IMG/VR virus record: IMGVR_UViG_3300049846_001037
Location: 141,427-205,426 of that record
Length of the DNA stretch: 64,000 nt
Direction: 5' to 3' (one strand)
Origin: a virus
Of this stretch, positions 33,771 through 41,267 are shown piece by piece (the stretch's first letter is position 1; each line of letters starts with the position of its first letter). The translations under genes and the position numbers were made by a program. The notes beneath the pieces are model-generated. The model did no database searches. It saw nothing but the letters and a program-made list of their open reading frames with translations, and was not told the origin of the DNA.

Positions 33771-34390
33771 ATCGCCCCCATCATCGTAAAAATCATCGTG
33801 TCATCGCTACTACTAGGCTCAACATACTTCATGTGCCATGCCACAAGGTTGCAGCCCTTTCCATCACTGGCTACCAGCACCTTGTTGCCTTCAAAGAGAT
33901 TGGTTCTTACCTCAAATGAAGCCTCGTAAGACTTGCCATTGTCCTCAGTCCACTGCACCCTAGCCACCCAACACCTAGCCGTCTCAATGACCTTGATGAC
34001 AGTGGCTTCATAGATCTTGTCACCAGCATCAATATGATGCTTCTCGTAAGCCAATACTCCAGAGATGGCGAAGCGTGGCTTTACATCATCTTTGGGAAAA
34101 CGCCAGTAGATCTTCGTTTCGTAATTCCCAGGCCTCATCCAGATGTTGGTGTCGAAGGTCGTCTCATAAGTCCGCTTATCATCTATCTTGACCCTATAAG
34201 TCGTCTCATAGTGATCGTCAACCCTGACACACTTGACAACGGGAGCCATCACAGAGTCTTTCCACTCAGGAAAATCCCCACAGCCAGTCAGCAGAAGGAA
34301 GCAAAGCCCAATGACGAACTTCGCCTTGAAGGCCCAGTCCCAGCGAATGAATTTCCACTCATAGTGAACATCAACCCTATCGCCAGTCAT
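33767..34390 (-). CDS. Predicted lipoprotein
   Basis: A 207-residue protein. A hydrophobic segment ending LLLTGCGD gives a lipobox (Cys near residue 37), though the charged region before it is longer than usual. The rest is beta-rich, with repeated Y-E-T/A motifs. Probably anchored in the host envelope; superinfection exclusion is one possible role, not shown. Confidence 0.77.
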   Translation of the reverse strand: MTGDRVDVHYEWKFIRWDWAFKAKFVIGLCFLLLTGCGDFPEWKDSVMAPVVKCVRVDDHYETTYRVKIDDKRTYETTFDTNIWMRPGNYETKIYWRFPKDDVKPRFAISGVLAYEKHHIDAGDKIYEATVIKVIETARCWVARVQWTEDNGKSYEASFEVRTNLFEGNKVLVASDGKGCNLVAWHMKYVEPSSSDDTMIFTMMGAM

Positions 34391-34710
34391 TTCTTCCTCT
34401 TCTTGGGAGCAGTCTTCTTGGGAGGATGCAGGTCTATCTTGATGCCCGTTCTCTTAACCCAAGCCTCATGACTCTCCAAGGGTTCATCTAATGGTCCAGG
34501 CGTTAACTTCTCGGACTTCTTCTTGGACTTCTTCTTGTCTTTCATTAAAGACTTCAGGCCGCCCCAAAGGAGCATCAATAGCACCAGCGGCACAAAAATA
34601 GGCCATGCAGGAGCCAGCAGGGTATTGTCACCCAGCGGGTCAGGGTCAATCTCTTCCATGAGCATCACAAAGGCAAAGCAGCCAGCAATCCAAAGCAAAA
34701 ACCAGAACAT
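34387..34710 (-). CDS. Membrane protein with lysine-rich tail
   Basis: A 107-residue protein with membrane helices near residues 2-18 and 33-52 and a very basic cytoplasmic tail (DKKKSKKKSEK, PPKKTAPKKRKK) that could bind nucleic acid. Family unknown. Coupled to the lipoprotein gene. Confidence 0.75.
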   Translation of the reverse strand: MFWFLLWIAGCFAFVMLMEEIDPDPLGDNTLLAPAWPIFVPLVLLMLLWGGLKSLMKDKKKSKKKSEKLTPGPLDEPLESHEAWVKRTGIKIDLHPPKKTAPKKRKK

Positions 34711-34718
34711 GTCTTCTC

Positions 34719-35300
34719 CTAGAAGTTGATGTATCGCCGCCAGCGGGGAGTCTTCATCATCCGGTCCTGCCAGTTCTCATAGAAGGGCTGGAAGAAAGGA
34801 TGTTTTCGGAAAAGGGGATTCTCCAACTCCGCATGACAGCCGCCACAGAACATGGTCTTGTGGTCGAACCTCTCGTGTGGGAAATGCAGTCCCACCACAC
34901 AGAGCAGTCTGCTGGCCTTGTAGTTCAAGATCTTGGAAAGCCTCGTCTTCTCGAATTCGCTCTGCTTGTCCCGAACCCATTCCCACGACCCTACCGCATG
35001 ATAAGGGATATCGTGAGGAAAGAGAGCCCCACCATAGAGACTCCCATGATCGGCAAAGAAGTAGCCGCCCTGATGAACCCTGCAATCCCGATTGACGCAG
35101 ACCTTGACTTCCCTCTCAGGATAGTCTTCCTTGTTGGGGTCGCTGACATGCTCATCCAACGTCTCGAACTTGCGACCCTTCTCGTCTACCATCAAAAGCT
35201 GCATGCAGACAGGGCAACGCCAGTCACTCTCCTGCCGCCAAAACCACCAGCCGATCAAGGAATAGGTGGGATTGAAGATCTGAAACCAAGGGAAGTTCAT
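34719..35300 (-). CDS. Zinc-motif protein, unknown
   Basis: A 193-residue protein with several paired cysteines (CPVCMQ, CVNRDC, CGGCHAE) that probably bind zinc, and an aromatic-rich body. GGGAG before this ATG fixes the start, which overlaps the upstream TGA. Family unknown. Confidence 0.76.
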   Translation of the reverse strand: MNFPWFQIFNPTYSLIGWWFWRQESDWRCPVCMQLLMVDEKGRKFETLDEHVSDPNKEDYPEREVKVCVNRDCRVHQGGYFFADHGSLYGGALFPHDIPYHAVGSWEWVRDKQSEFEKTRLSKILNYKASRLLCVVGLHFPHERFDHKTMFCGGCHAELENPLFRKHPFFQPFYENWQDRMMKTPRWRRYINF

Positions 35301-35770
35301 AGCATCTTCTCCCAAGAACGCATCTTGATGGTGTAGTTTCCGTCTGCCTTCAACTGCTCGGCATAGTTCTCCGATACAAAACGCAGCCGAACCATATTCC
35401 ACTTCTTCTTGTAGAAGATGAAGCCACTGACATAGAAGTTGAAAGGAAAGCCAGGATACACTGTGTAGCTTGGGTTGACAATGTTGAAATGCTCTTTGCC
35501 CATTTGGAAAGAGAAGTTGCGCTGCCCATCTTCGGTGCCGAAACCAAAGACCTCAAAGGTCTCGTTGGAGAAGACATAGGACTCACCTTCGAATTGCCAC
35601 AACCGCATTACATTGGACTTCTCACGAGCCTTATCGATCTTGCCGTTGATCTCCCGCAAGATAGCCTTAGCCCACTTGTCCTTGTACTCAGGATTCAACT
35701 TGAGCCCCAAACCCTTCAGTACGGCTTCGAGGATCTCAGTGTCGGTTGGTAGTACCTGATCAGTCTTCAT
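35297..35770 (-). CDS. Unknown protein
   Basis: A 157-residue protein with a helical N-terminus (TDTEILEAVLKGLG) and a beta-rich C-terminus. AAGGAG precedes this ATG; the longer frame has no site and runs into spacer. Family unknown. Confidence 0.75.
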   Translation of the reverse strand: MKTDQVLPTDTEILEAVLKGLGLKLNPEYKDKWAKAILREINGKIDKAREKSNVMRLWQFEGESYVFSNETFEVFGFGTEDGQRNFSFQMGKEHFNIVNPSYTVYPGFPFNFYVSGFIFYKKKWNMVRLRFVSENYAEQLKADGNYTIKMRSWEKML

Positions 35771-35855
35771 GCCTTCTCCTTCAATGTGGGCGGCGGAACC
35801 ATGCCACCTCAAACCATTCGACGAGCGAAGCGAGACACGCCACGCCCAAAATTTT

Positions 35856-36005
35856 CTAGACCTCTTTGACCCGACCAGCCTTGTAGATGAAGGACCGCTC
35901 TTCCTTGACATGCCTTCGAGCCATCCAGAGCAAAACACTCACCAGCCACTTGGGAGCCCACTCGGTAAGATAGATCCTCAGCAGATTTTCATCCTTGATA
36001 TTCAT
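35856..36005 (-). CDS. Small basic protein, 49 residues
   Basis: A short frame MNIKDENLLRIYLTEW... with an amphipathic helix and a basic RRHVKEER stretch. It overlaps the upstream stop as ATGA, and an 85-base spacer with no other frame follows. Function unknown. Confidence 0.65.
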   Translation of the reverse strand: MNIKDENLLRIYLTEWAPKWLVSVLLWMARRHVKEERSFIYKAGRVKEV

Positions 36006-36301
36006 TTCTTCTTCCTTTCGATGGTGTAGTACTTCTTGAATATTTCAACGACGAGAGCAGGAACAATAAAGATAGCTATACTTAGGATGGCTGCAAACCC
36101 TAAGGCAAAAATCCAGTCAGTCCACTTAGGCTCAACATCAAAAGTCTTGAAGAGAACCATGATCCAGAGGTTGACAATAAACCAACCCAAAACCGTGGCA
36201 GCATAGATCACCTTCAAGAAGTTCCTAACCAAAGCAGTGTTCCTTTGGTCAGTCATCATGAAGTAAACTAATGCCGAACCTATCATCCAAAGTATGATCA
36301 T
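36002..36301 (-). CDS. Membrane protein, three segments
   Basis: A 99-residue hydrophobic protein with helices near residues 1-16, 28-52 and 64-88 and a basic end. Family unknown. ATGA overlap with the upstream gene. Confidence 0.76.
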   Translation of the reverse strand: MIILWMIGSALVYFMMTDQRNTALVRNFLKVIYAATVLGWFIVNLWIMVLFKTFDVEPKWTDWIFALGFAAILSIAIFIVPALVVEIFKKYYTIERKKK

Positions 36302-36699
36302 TTCTTATACCATGAGCTCTCGTTAAATACTTCCTTGCCATTCTTCTTGATGATGATCTTGATGAGGGTTCGCCCAGTATTGACCCACTCCTCAAAAACC
36401 AGATCCGTCTTCTTCTCTGGAGCAACCTCTTCAATGAAAAGAGCTACCTTGCCATCAATACCCTCTCGATACTCTCCCCTGTGAACTGCTGCTAGGTAAA
36501 TATCACATTTGCAATAGCACCTAGCTGTTCCTACGTCATCCACCTCATCCTTGATATTGAGATGTTTGACTTCGGTGATGAGAGCAAAACACTTCCCCGG
36601 CAGTAGTGATGAAAATGAACAGGAACCAAAACTAAATCTCTCACCCACCTTAGGTAAGAGAGCATAGTATTGAGACCAATCCCTATTCTCACCGTACAC
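36298..36699 (-). CDS. Unknown Cys-containing protein, GTG start
   Basis: A 133-residue protein. The GTG was preferred over ATGs upstream because GGAG stands seven bases before it and the overlap with the upstream gene is then short. Beta-rich, with a CYCKCDIY cluster. Family unknown. Confidence 0.7.
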   Translation of the reverse strand: MYGENRDWSQYYALLPKVGERFSFGSCSFSSLLPGKCFALITEVKHLNIKDEVDDVGTARCYCKCDIYLAAVHRGEYREGIDGKVALFIEEVAPEKKTDLVFEEWVNTGRTLIKIIIKKNGKEVFNESSWYKK

Positions 36700-36970
36700 T
36701 CTTCTGCTCCGAATGACTGCTCTTAGACCAGACATCAGGATTGAGCAAAGAATACTTCGTGCCATCGGACATCATGCCGTAAGCCCGTATCTCCCTGCCA
36801 AGCCTTCCCGCTGCATCTCTGCCCATCTCCAAAGGATCATCACAGGGCAAGACCACAGTCATTCCTTTATCGTCAGAAGAACGGTAAGCACGGGCTGAGA
36901 ACTTATTGAAGTAATCAATAAGCGTCTGAGCCTCAAAAATATCACTTACCCTGACGATGAGATGTCTCAC
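36689..36970 (-). CDS. Unknown small protein
   Basis: A 93-residue alpha/beta protein beginning MRHLIVRVSDIFEAQTLIDYF. Family unknown. It overlaps neighbours on both sides in the operon. Confidence 0.73.
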   Translation of the reverse strand: MRHLIVRVSDIFEAQTLIDYFNKFSARAYRSSDDKGMTVVLPCDDPLEMGRDAAGRLGREIRAYGMMSDGTKYSLLNPDVWSKSSHSEQKSVR

Positions 36971-37227
36971 AGCAATCCCCTCTTGTCCGCAGACCAGACA
37001 TCAGAAAGCAATGACTCAAGGAAAGTCGAACACCTTGAGTTCTTGTAAGGCCCACTCAGGTAATACCACACCGTCGAAGACCCAACGAACTGATACCGTC
37101 CCGAAGGGTAAACCAAGTAATCCATCCAGTCCAGAGGATTCCAGAGACTCAGATGAAAAGTGACATCAATTACCTTGTCACTACGATCACCCTTAAAAGG
37201 CTTGACTGAGTGGACGGTGTACTTCAT
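36967..37227 (-). CDS. Unknown small protein
   Basis: An 86-residue beta-rich protein with several Trp and Tyr residues (WNPLDWMDYLVYPSG). Family unknown; coupled as ATGA on both sides. Confidence 0.72.
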   Translation of the reverse strand: MKYTVHSVKPFKGDRSDKVIDVTFHLSLWNPLDWMDYLVYPSGRYQFVGSSTVWYYLSGPYKNSRCSTFLESLLSDVWSADKRGLL

Positions 37228-37415
37228 GGCTTCATCCTCTCTTTACACTGACAGACAATGCAAGGCTTCTCCTTGACATTGGGCCATTCCCCCGTTGCCT
37301 CTTTGTTCCTCTGCAAACAATTCACAGGCTTTGAACCAGCAGCCCTTAAACACTTCTTTGAGGCTAACTGCTCAATGTCCCAAGAATCCAACTTGAAAGC
37401 CTTAACCTTCTTCAT
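37224..37415 (-). CDS. Small basic Cys protein
   Basis: A 63-residue protein with scattered cysteines and a C-terminal CIVCQCKER cluster that may bind zinc. Family unknown. It follows the SprT-like gene as ATGA. Confidence 0.72.
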   Translation of the reverse strand: MKKVKAFKLDSWDIEQLASKKCLRAAGSKPVNCLQRNKEATGEWPNVKEKPCIVCQCKERMKP

Positions 37416-37879
37416 GCTGCCTCCAACTGATAACCATATACCTTTAAAGCCTCAGTCATCTTGATGATCTCCCCGCCTCTGACCAAGTTCCAATAAGTTT
37501 TCTCTCCCTCTTTCACAATATGCTTCCAGCCATAATGCCCCTTCATGATGCGGACATAATGCTTCGTGAACTCAGGCCCATGCGATAGGCTCTTGTCTTC
37601 TAACTTCTTCATAAAGATATAGGCATGCGTCAACTCATGAATAAAGTTATCGTATACCCGCTTGTTACTCATGCCAGCTATTCTAAAGGTATTGAAGTTA
37701 ATATGACATTTTTGGGTTTGGTGATTGTAGGTGCAAGAAGCAGATACTCCCCTTCTCTTGCCACCCCCACCAAAGGCTTCACCAGGATCATAAAAGAACT
37801 TCAACGGGATATCAGGCAATTCCCGAAAGTATTGCTTCTTGACTCTGGCAAAGATTCGCTTGACCGTGGTTCGCCGCAC
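37412..37879 (-). CDS. SprT-like zinc metalloprotease
   Basis: A 155-residue protein with HELTHAY (HExxH at 81-85) and a later SHGPEF, the SprT/Spartan arrangement. Known Spartan proteins cleave DNA-protein crosslinks; phage versions are not well studied. The zinc-binding domain is complete but there is no C-terminal zinc ribbon. It is the first gene of the long run of small membrane and envelope genes and has its own TTGACA promoter. Confidence 0.85.
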   Translation of the reverse strand: MRRTTVKRIFARVKKQYFRELPDIPLKFFYDPGEAFGGGGKRRGVSASCTYNHQTQKCHINFNTFRIAGMSNKRVYDNFIHELTHAYIFMKKLEDKSLSHGPEFTKHYVRIMKGHYGWKHIVKEGEKTYWNLVRGGEIIKMTEALKVYGYQLEAA

Positions 37880-37927
37880 AGCATGCCCCTATTTGAAGCC
37901 AGGATGGTCAGGGATCAACCTTTGGAC

Positions 37928-37957
37928 ATAATCCCACATCAGCCCCCACCTTGTCAA
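37928..37957 (-). promoter_or_regulatory. Sigma70-type promoter for the SprT operon
   Basis: TTGACA, 18 bases, GATTAT, about 50 bases before the gene. Confidence 0.6.
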
Positions 37958-38272
37958 GATAAATATCACTTGTTAGGTCGATTCTGTGGCGCAAAACCTG
38001 GAAAAAATAAAAATAGGGATTTGACTTTTTCGGGGGCTTTCGGAAAAAACTTTTTTAGCGATTTGGATAACCGCTGAGAGTACATACTCTGACACACTTT
38101 TTGACCCCCACCCCCTACTTTTTTGGGGCTTTTTTCCCCTTATATTTCAATGATTTTTGCCTCTTTTTGATGAAAATCCTTGTGTTTCAAGGCTTTTATA
38201 GCCCCCAATAGGGGTAGGAGGGGTGGGGAGGATGTCCCAGCAGGTAAGGGAAAGCCTGCAGATGTCATCCCT

Positions 38273-38290
38273 CTACTTAAATTTAAGTAA
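38273..38290. repeat. 18-bp dyad element, copy 1
   Basis: TACTTA-AATT-TAAGTA core. It lies about 315 bases from the next promoter and 44 bases from the terminator. Confidence 0.85.
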
Positions 38291-38333
38291 GCAGATGACC
38301 GGTCGCAGCAGATCCTCTGGATGTTCTCCCGTA

Positions 38334-38368
38334 AAGACAAAGACCCCGCCGAGGTTGGCAGGGTCTCT
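38334..38368 (-). terminator. Rho-independent terminator
   Basis: AGACCC/GGGTCT stem with a GCC/GG inner part and a T-rich tail. It closes the operon of the 112-residue gene. Confidence 0.75.
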
Positions 38369-38393
38369 GTGGGTGGGACGAGGTGGGGTGGTT

Positions 38394-38732
38394 CTACTTG
38401 GTGAGGTATCCATGCTTGGGGAGGTCGGTGGGGAGAGGCATGGAGAGCAGGGCAGAGATGGAAGGAACCTTCATCTTGCAGGGAGAGTGGGCGAGGTAGT
38501 CATACTTCTTGAACGCCAGTTCCTTGCCGTGGTGAGGGCAGTCCACGTAGTCGAAAGTGTAACCCTTCTTCTTGAGTTCGGCATGGAACAGGTCGAAGTC
38601 CTTCTTCGCTTGCTTGATGGCGGGGTCGCTGGGGTTCTGCTTGATGAGTTCATTGATTTCGTCCATTGCCATTGCGATAGCATGGGCAGACATCTTGGAA
38701 GCGATTGCCTTCTTCTCTTTGATGGTCAGCAT
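38394..38732 (-). CDS. Unknown helical protein
   Basis: A 112-residue protein, helical in its first 75 residues (KEKKAIASKMSAHAIAMAMDEI), with a CPHHGKEL motif that may bind metal. Family unknown. It has its own TTGACA promoter. Confidence 0.75.
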   Translation of the reverse strand: MLTIKEKKAIASKMSAHAIAMAMDEINELIKQNPSDPAIKQAKKDFDLFHAELKKKGYTFDYVDCPHHGKELAFKKYDYLAHSPCKMKVPSISALLSMPLPTDLPKHGYLTK

Positions 38733-38759
38733 GGTTTGTCTCCGAGAAGTGATATCTTT

Positions 38760-38788
38760 AATGTAACTTAGATGAGGGTTCTTGTCAA
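38760..38788 (-). promoter_or_regulatory. Sigma70-type promoter; upstream stop inside -35
   Basis: TTGACA, 17 bases, TACATT. The TGA stop of the upstream gene is part of TTGACA. Confidence 0.75.
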
Positions 38789-39009
38789 GGCATATTTAGG
38801 TCTTTGAACAGGAAGTCTTTGGGGAGTTTCCTGCCGCCGAGGTGGTCGTAGATGATGAGGCAAGGCAGGGACATGATGCCAGGCACGACGAAGGAGTTGA
38901 TGAGGAGGGTCATGGGCATGGAGAAGTGAAGATGCTGGTAGCAGATGTTCCCCACAGCGAACCAGATGAGGAAGAGGACCATGAGGAAGATGCGTTGTTT
39001 GTTGTTCAT
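38785..39009 (-). CDS. Small membrane protein
   Basis: A 74-residue protein with two hydrophobic helices (residues 6-24 and 33-52). The ATG follows TCAGGAG; the longer frame runs through the promoter. Its TGA lies within the -35 box of the next promoter. Family unknown. Confidence 0.76.
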   Translation of the reverse strand: MNNKQRIFLMVLFLIWFAVGNICYQHLHFSMPMTLLINSFVVPGIMSLPCLIIYDHLGGRKLPKDFLFKDLNMP

Positions 39010-39034
39010 GGTATTACTCCTGAGTGATGAGTAA

Positions 39035-39063
39035 AGTATAACAATAAAGATAGCACATGTCAA
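39035..39063 (-). promoter_or_regulatory. Sigma70-type promoter
   Basis: TTGACA, 17 bases, TATACT, without terminator or dyad in front. Confidence 0.8.
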
Positions 39064-39067
39064 GGGG

Positions 39068-39118
39068 TTATCTGCCGTTGACATCGGTCCAGTAGTCATC
39101 ATCGCAACGCTCGTCCAT
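39068..39118 (-). CDS. Very short frame, 16 residues
   Basis: MDERCDDDYWTDVNGR, starting one base after the stop of the upstream gene and ending a few bases from the next -35 box. No separate Shine-Dalgarno site is needed if translation is coupled. It may be real or a chance frame. Confidence 0.4.
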   Translation of the reverse strand: MDERCDDDYWTDVNGR

Positions 39119-39119
39119 G

Positions 39120-39326
39120 TTATTTCCCCCTCTTGTTGGCTTCATTGCGGAGTTTGGTCATGACTTCGAGGGCACGGGCAAGGATGGCGGCTTCGCTCTG
39201 ATGACCCAGCATGAAGACACCCAGCGAATGAACAGCATCCAACATCTCGTCATTGGGAATGGTGGGAATGCTTTGTTCCAGTTCCGCCAGCATCGCCATC
39301 TTCTCGTTGTAGACTTGGGTATCCAT
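39120..39326 (-). CDS. Unknown small helical protein
   Basis: A 68-residue helical protein (EKMAMLAELEQSIPTIPNDEML). AAGGAG precedes the ATG. Family unknown. It is the first gene after cassette 2. Confidence 0.74.
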   Translation of the reverse strand: MDTQVYNEKMAMLAELEQSIPTIPNDEMLDAVHSLGVFMLGHQSEAAILARALEVMTKLRNEANKRGK

Positions 39327-39352
39327 TGGGTTTCTCCTTAGTTGATAAAGTA

Positions 39353-39381
39353 ATTATACTAATAAAGATAGCACATGTCAA
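39353..39381 (-). promoter_or_regulatory. Cassette 2 promoter
   Basis: TTGACA, 17 bases, TATAAT: a consensus-quality promoter, 37 bases from the dyad. Confidence 0.88.
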
Positions 39382-39418
39382 GGGGGAGATGTTCGCCCGC
39401 TGCGAGGGAGGGGCGTTG

Positions 39419-39436
39419 TTACTTAAAGATAAGTAA
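39419..39436. repeat. 18-bp dyad element, copy 2
   Basis: Arms TTACTTA/TAAGTAA with AAGA in the centre. Confidence 0.88.
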
Positions 39437-39482
39437 GGAGTGCAGGGCTGCAGGATCTGGCTGCGATGAGGTTGGCACAGCA

Positions 39483-39511
39483 AAAGACCTTCCGTGTTAG
39501 GGAAGGTCTTT
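39483..39511 (-). terminator. Rho-independent terminator
   Basis: AAAGACCTTCC pairs with GGAAGGTCTTT, 46 bases from the dyad; it starts inside the last codons of the 59-residue gene. Confidence 0.88.
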
Positions 39512-39676
39512 GCGGGTCTTCTCTTTCTCTACCCTCTTGAGTATTTTGAGGGCGACTTGTTCTGCTTCTTCCAGCGTCATCAGAACCTTTTTCCTTACGT
39601 CATTCTTTTCTATCAGGCAGACATAAGGTTGTCGTAGACGTGGAAAGCGTATTTCTACTGTTTGTTTCTTTGGCAT
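39497..39676 (-). CDS. Unknown small basic protein
   Basis: A 59-residue basic protein (MPKKQTVEIRFPRLRQPY...) whose last codons run into the terminator hairpin. The inner ATG is chosen because the longer frame runs through the upstream gene. Family unknown. Confidence 0.7.
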   Translation of the reverse strand: MPKKQTVEIRFPRLRQPYVCLIEKNDVRKKVLMTLEEAEQVALKILKRVEKEKTRKDLP

Positions 39677-39683
39677 GGTGTCA

Positions 39684-39992
39684 TCAGAGTGGGATGGAGA
39701 GTTCGTGGATGAGGACTTCGGTTCCGCTTTGGAGGAGGATGATATCTTCGTCGGTTCCTCCTCTTGCCACCTTGTCCCAGCGAGAGCAGGTGCCGTGGTC
39801 GGGGTCATGCCAGTAGACCACATCGCCACGCTTTACCCTGTCTGTGGATTTGAGGCGGCGTTTGGGGCATTTGGAGCAGGGACCATCTTCGCCCAGTTCG
39901 GACTGCTTGACTTTGTTGCCACAGAGCGAGCAGTATTCTTCGCCCTGAGGGTCATAGTTCCGTTTGTGGGGTTGCTTCTTGTCGGAGTTCAT
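39684..39992 (-). CDS. Zinc-ribbon protein
   Basis: A 102-residue protein with CSLCGN and CSKCPKR about 18 residues apart, a treble-clef-type zinc ribbon, and a C-terminal half with VKRGDVVYWHDPDHG. GAGG precedes the ATG. Function unknown. Same operon as the ADP-ribosyltransferase-like gene. Confidence 0.75.
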   Translation of the reverse strand: MNSDKKQPHKRNYDPQGEEYCSLCGNKVKQSELGEDGPCSKCPKRRLKSTDRVKRGDVVYWHDPDHGTCSRWDKVARGGTDEDIILLQSGTEVLIHELSIPL

Positions 39993-39999
39993 GTCTGCC

Positions 40000-40629
40000 T
40001 CAGAGGACGATGACTTCTTTCTCGTTGCGACCACCGAGGTAAGCGAAGACTTTGCTCTTATCAATCTTGATGGTCTTCACTTTGCCCTGTTTGCCAAAGC
40101 GATTAGCGAACCAAGTTGCTTTGGTCTTAGAGAGCGAGTAAGACATTCCGTTAGGGGATTTGTCGTAGCCCCGATGGATGGTGAGGAAGTCAGGGAGATT
40201 GGCGAGTTCAAGGCGGTCCTCATCGCTCATAAAGTATTCTTTGTTGGGGACTTGAGCCGTGAGGAGTTTCTTCCAGTCCTTGATGTTCTGCCAGATGTTC
40301 TCCGAGTCAATCCAGATGGAGCCGAGCAGACCCCAATAAGTCTTAGGCTCAGTAATGCGGTTGCGGATTTTGTTGAAAGCCCACAGACGATACGGACGCT
40401 CATGCCAGAAGACATAGGCATGGAAATCTCCTTCGGCAAGGCATTTGTCACACGCTTCCTGCTTCTGCTTCAACTGCTCGTTGTAGAGGGCGTTATGCTG
40501 AGGGGTGTAGAAGATTTCCTGCACCAAAGGATGCTGAATCGCCTGCCCGAAAGGTCCGTCCATCAGACAGACGTAGAGTTCGGGGGCGAGTTCTTCTTTA
40601 CGGGCGAGGACTTCCTGAAAGTTAATCAT
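40000..40629 (-). CDS. Predicted ADP-ribosyltransferase (R-S-E type)
   Basis: A 209-residue protein whose C-terminal third has the three motifs of R-S-E ADP-ribosyltransferases in order: an arginine in IHRGY (153), S-x-S in GMSYSLS (163-165) and E-x-E in RNEKEVIVL (203-205). T4 Alt/ModA/ModB enzymes of this class modify host RNA polymerase and other proteins early in infection; the target here is unknown. There is no Shine-Dalgarno site, and the ATG lies six bases after a TATACT, so the mRNA is probably leaderless. It is the first gene after dyad 3. Confidence 0.75.
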   Translation of the reverse strand: MINFQEVLARKEELAPELYVCLMDGPFGQAIQHPLVQEIFYTPQHNALYNEQLKQKQEACDKCLAEGDFHAYVFWHERPYRLWAFNKIRNRITEPKTYWGLLGSIWIDSENIWQNIKDWKKLLTAQVPNKEYFMSDEDRLELANLPDFLTIHRGYDKSPNGMSYSLSKTKATWFANRFGKQGKVKTIKIDKSKVFAYLGGRNEKEVIVL

Positions 40630-40635
40630 GTAGTA

Positions 40636-40664
40636 AGTATAACCTATTAAGCATAGCTTGTCAA
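40636..40664 (-). promoter_or_regulatory. Cassette 3 promoter
   Basis: TTGACA, 17 bases, TATACT, immediately before the ADP-ribosyltransferase-like gene; 47 bases from the dyad. Confidence 0.88.
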
Positions 40665-40711
40665 GACGTGGGGCAAATAGACATGAGTGGCTGGTGATCC
40701 CTGGGAGCTAG

Positions 40712-40729
40712 TTACTTACATTTAAGTAG
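40712..40729. repeat. 18-bp dyad element, copy 3
   Basis: Arms TACTTA/TAAGTA with CATT in the centre. Confidence 0.85.
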
Positions 40730-40778
40730 GAAGAGGAGGTGGCTGCAGATCCGGTCATCTGGGTGGTTGGCACAAGCA

Positions 40779-40808
40779 AAAGGGACTCCGATGTTTTGGA
40801 GTCCCTTT
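40779..40808 (-). terminator. Rho-independent terminator
   Basis: AAAGGGACTCC pairs with GGAGTCCCTTT, followed by TTGC. Confidence 0.88.
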
Positions 40809-40813
40809 GGGTC

Positions 40814-41236
40814 TTAGTAGATTTCGAGTTCGTCTAGTTCTTGGGAAGTTGGGGTGGAGAATTCCTTGAGGGAGTAGCGTCTTCCTGAGTCTCTGGGCGG
40901 GTTCATGCCGCTTGTTTCTTGGACTCGGTTCCATGTGGCTATGAGTTGTTCGCCGTAGGGGCGGGACTCCACAAGGACTTTGAAAGTATTACCTTCGGAG
41001 GATTGAACAGTCATGGTCTGGAGGGTAGCGACAATGTATCCGCCTTCCCAGTTCCATGAATGATTCTTTGCTTTGGTCATCACTCTGCCCTTGCAGTCGA
41101 AGGAGTCGCCCTTGAAGAAGACGACGGCACCATGACGGGCTTTGATGCGTCGGACTTCGGTTGGTGTAACTTCCCTGTGTTTGCCTTGAGGGGGCAAAGG
41201 AAGTTCGAGGCAGTCGGGGTGGATGTTGAGTCCCAT
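40814..41236 (-). CDS. Unknown protein
   Basis: A 140-residue protein with Pro-rich N-terminus (LELPLPPQGKHR) and a beta-rich domain (GAVVFFKGDSFDCKGRV) suggesting a small barrel. AGGAGA precedes the chosen ATG. Family unknown. Confidence 0.74.
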   Translation of the reverse strand: MGLNIHPDCLELPLPPQGKHREVTPTEVRRIKARHGAVVFFKGDSFDCKGRVMTKAKNHSWNWEGGYIVATLQTMTVQSSEGNTFKVLVESRPYGEQLIATWNRVQETSGMNPPRDSGRRYSLKEFSTPTSQELDELEIY

Positions 41237-41267
41237 GACTATTTTCTCCTGCGGCGGCGATAAATCA

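Larger units (their letters stand above)
37880..38333 (-). other. Non-coding region with promoter and dyad element
   Basis: No convincing gene is seen in these ~450 bases. The left end holds the promoter of the SprT operon. The middle has an AT-rich stretch with runs of A and T, a short GAGAGTA-TACTCT hairpin and C-tracts. The right end holds the first copy of the conserved dyad. It is far longer than the other cassettes, where dyad and promoter are usually 25-70 bases apart. Confidence 0.6.

Noticed and set aside
38140-38340. Minus-strand frame of 66 codons across dyad 1
   Set aside because: It reads through the dyad into the spacer and has no start signal; translation of the dyad gives AYLNLS in several copies, an artefact of the repeat.
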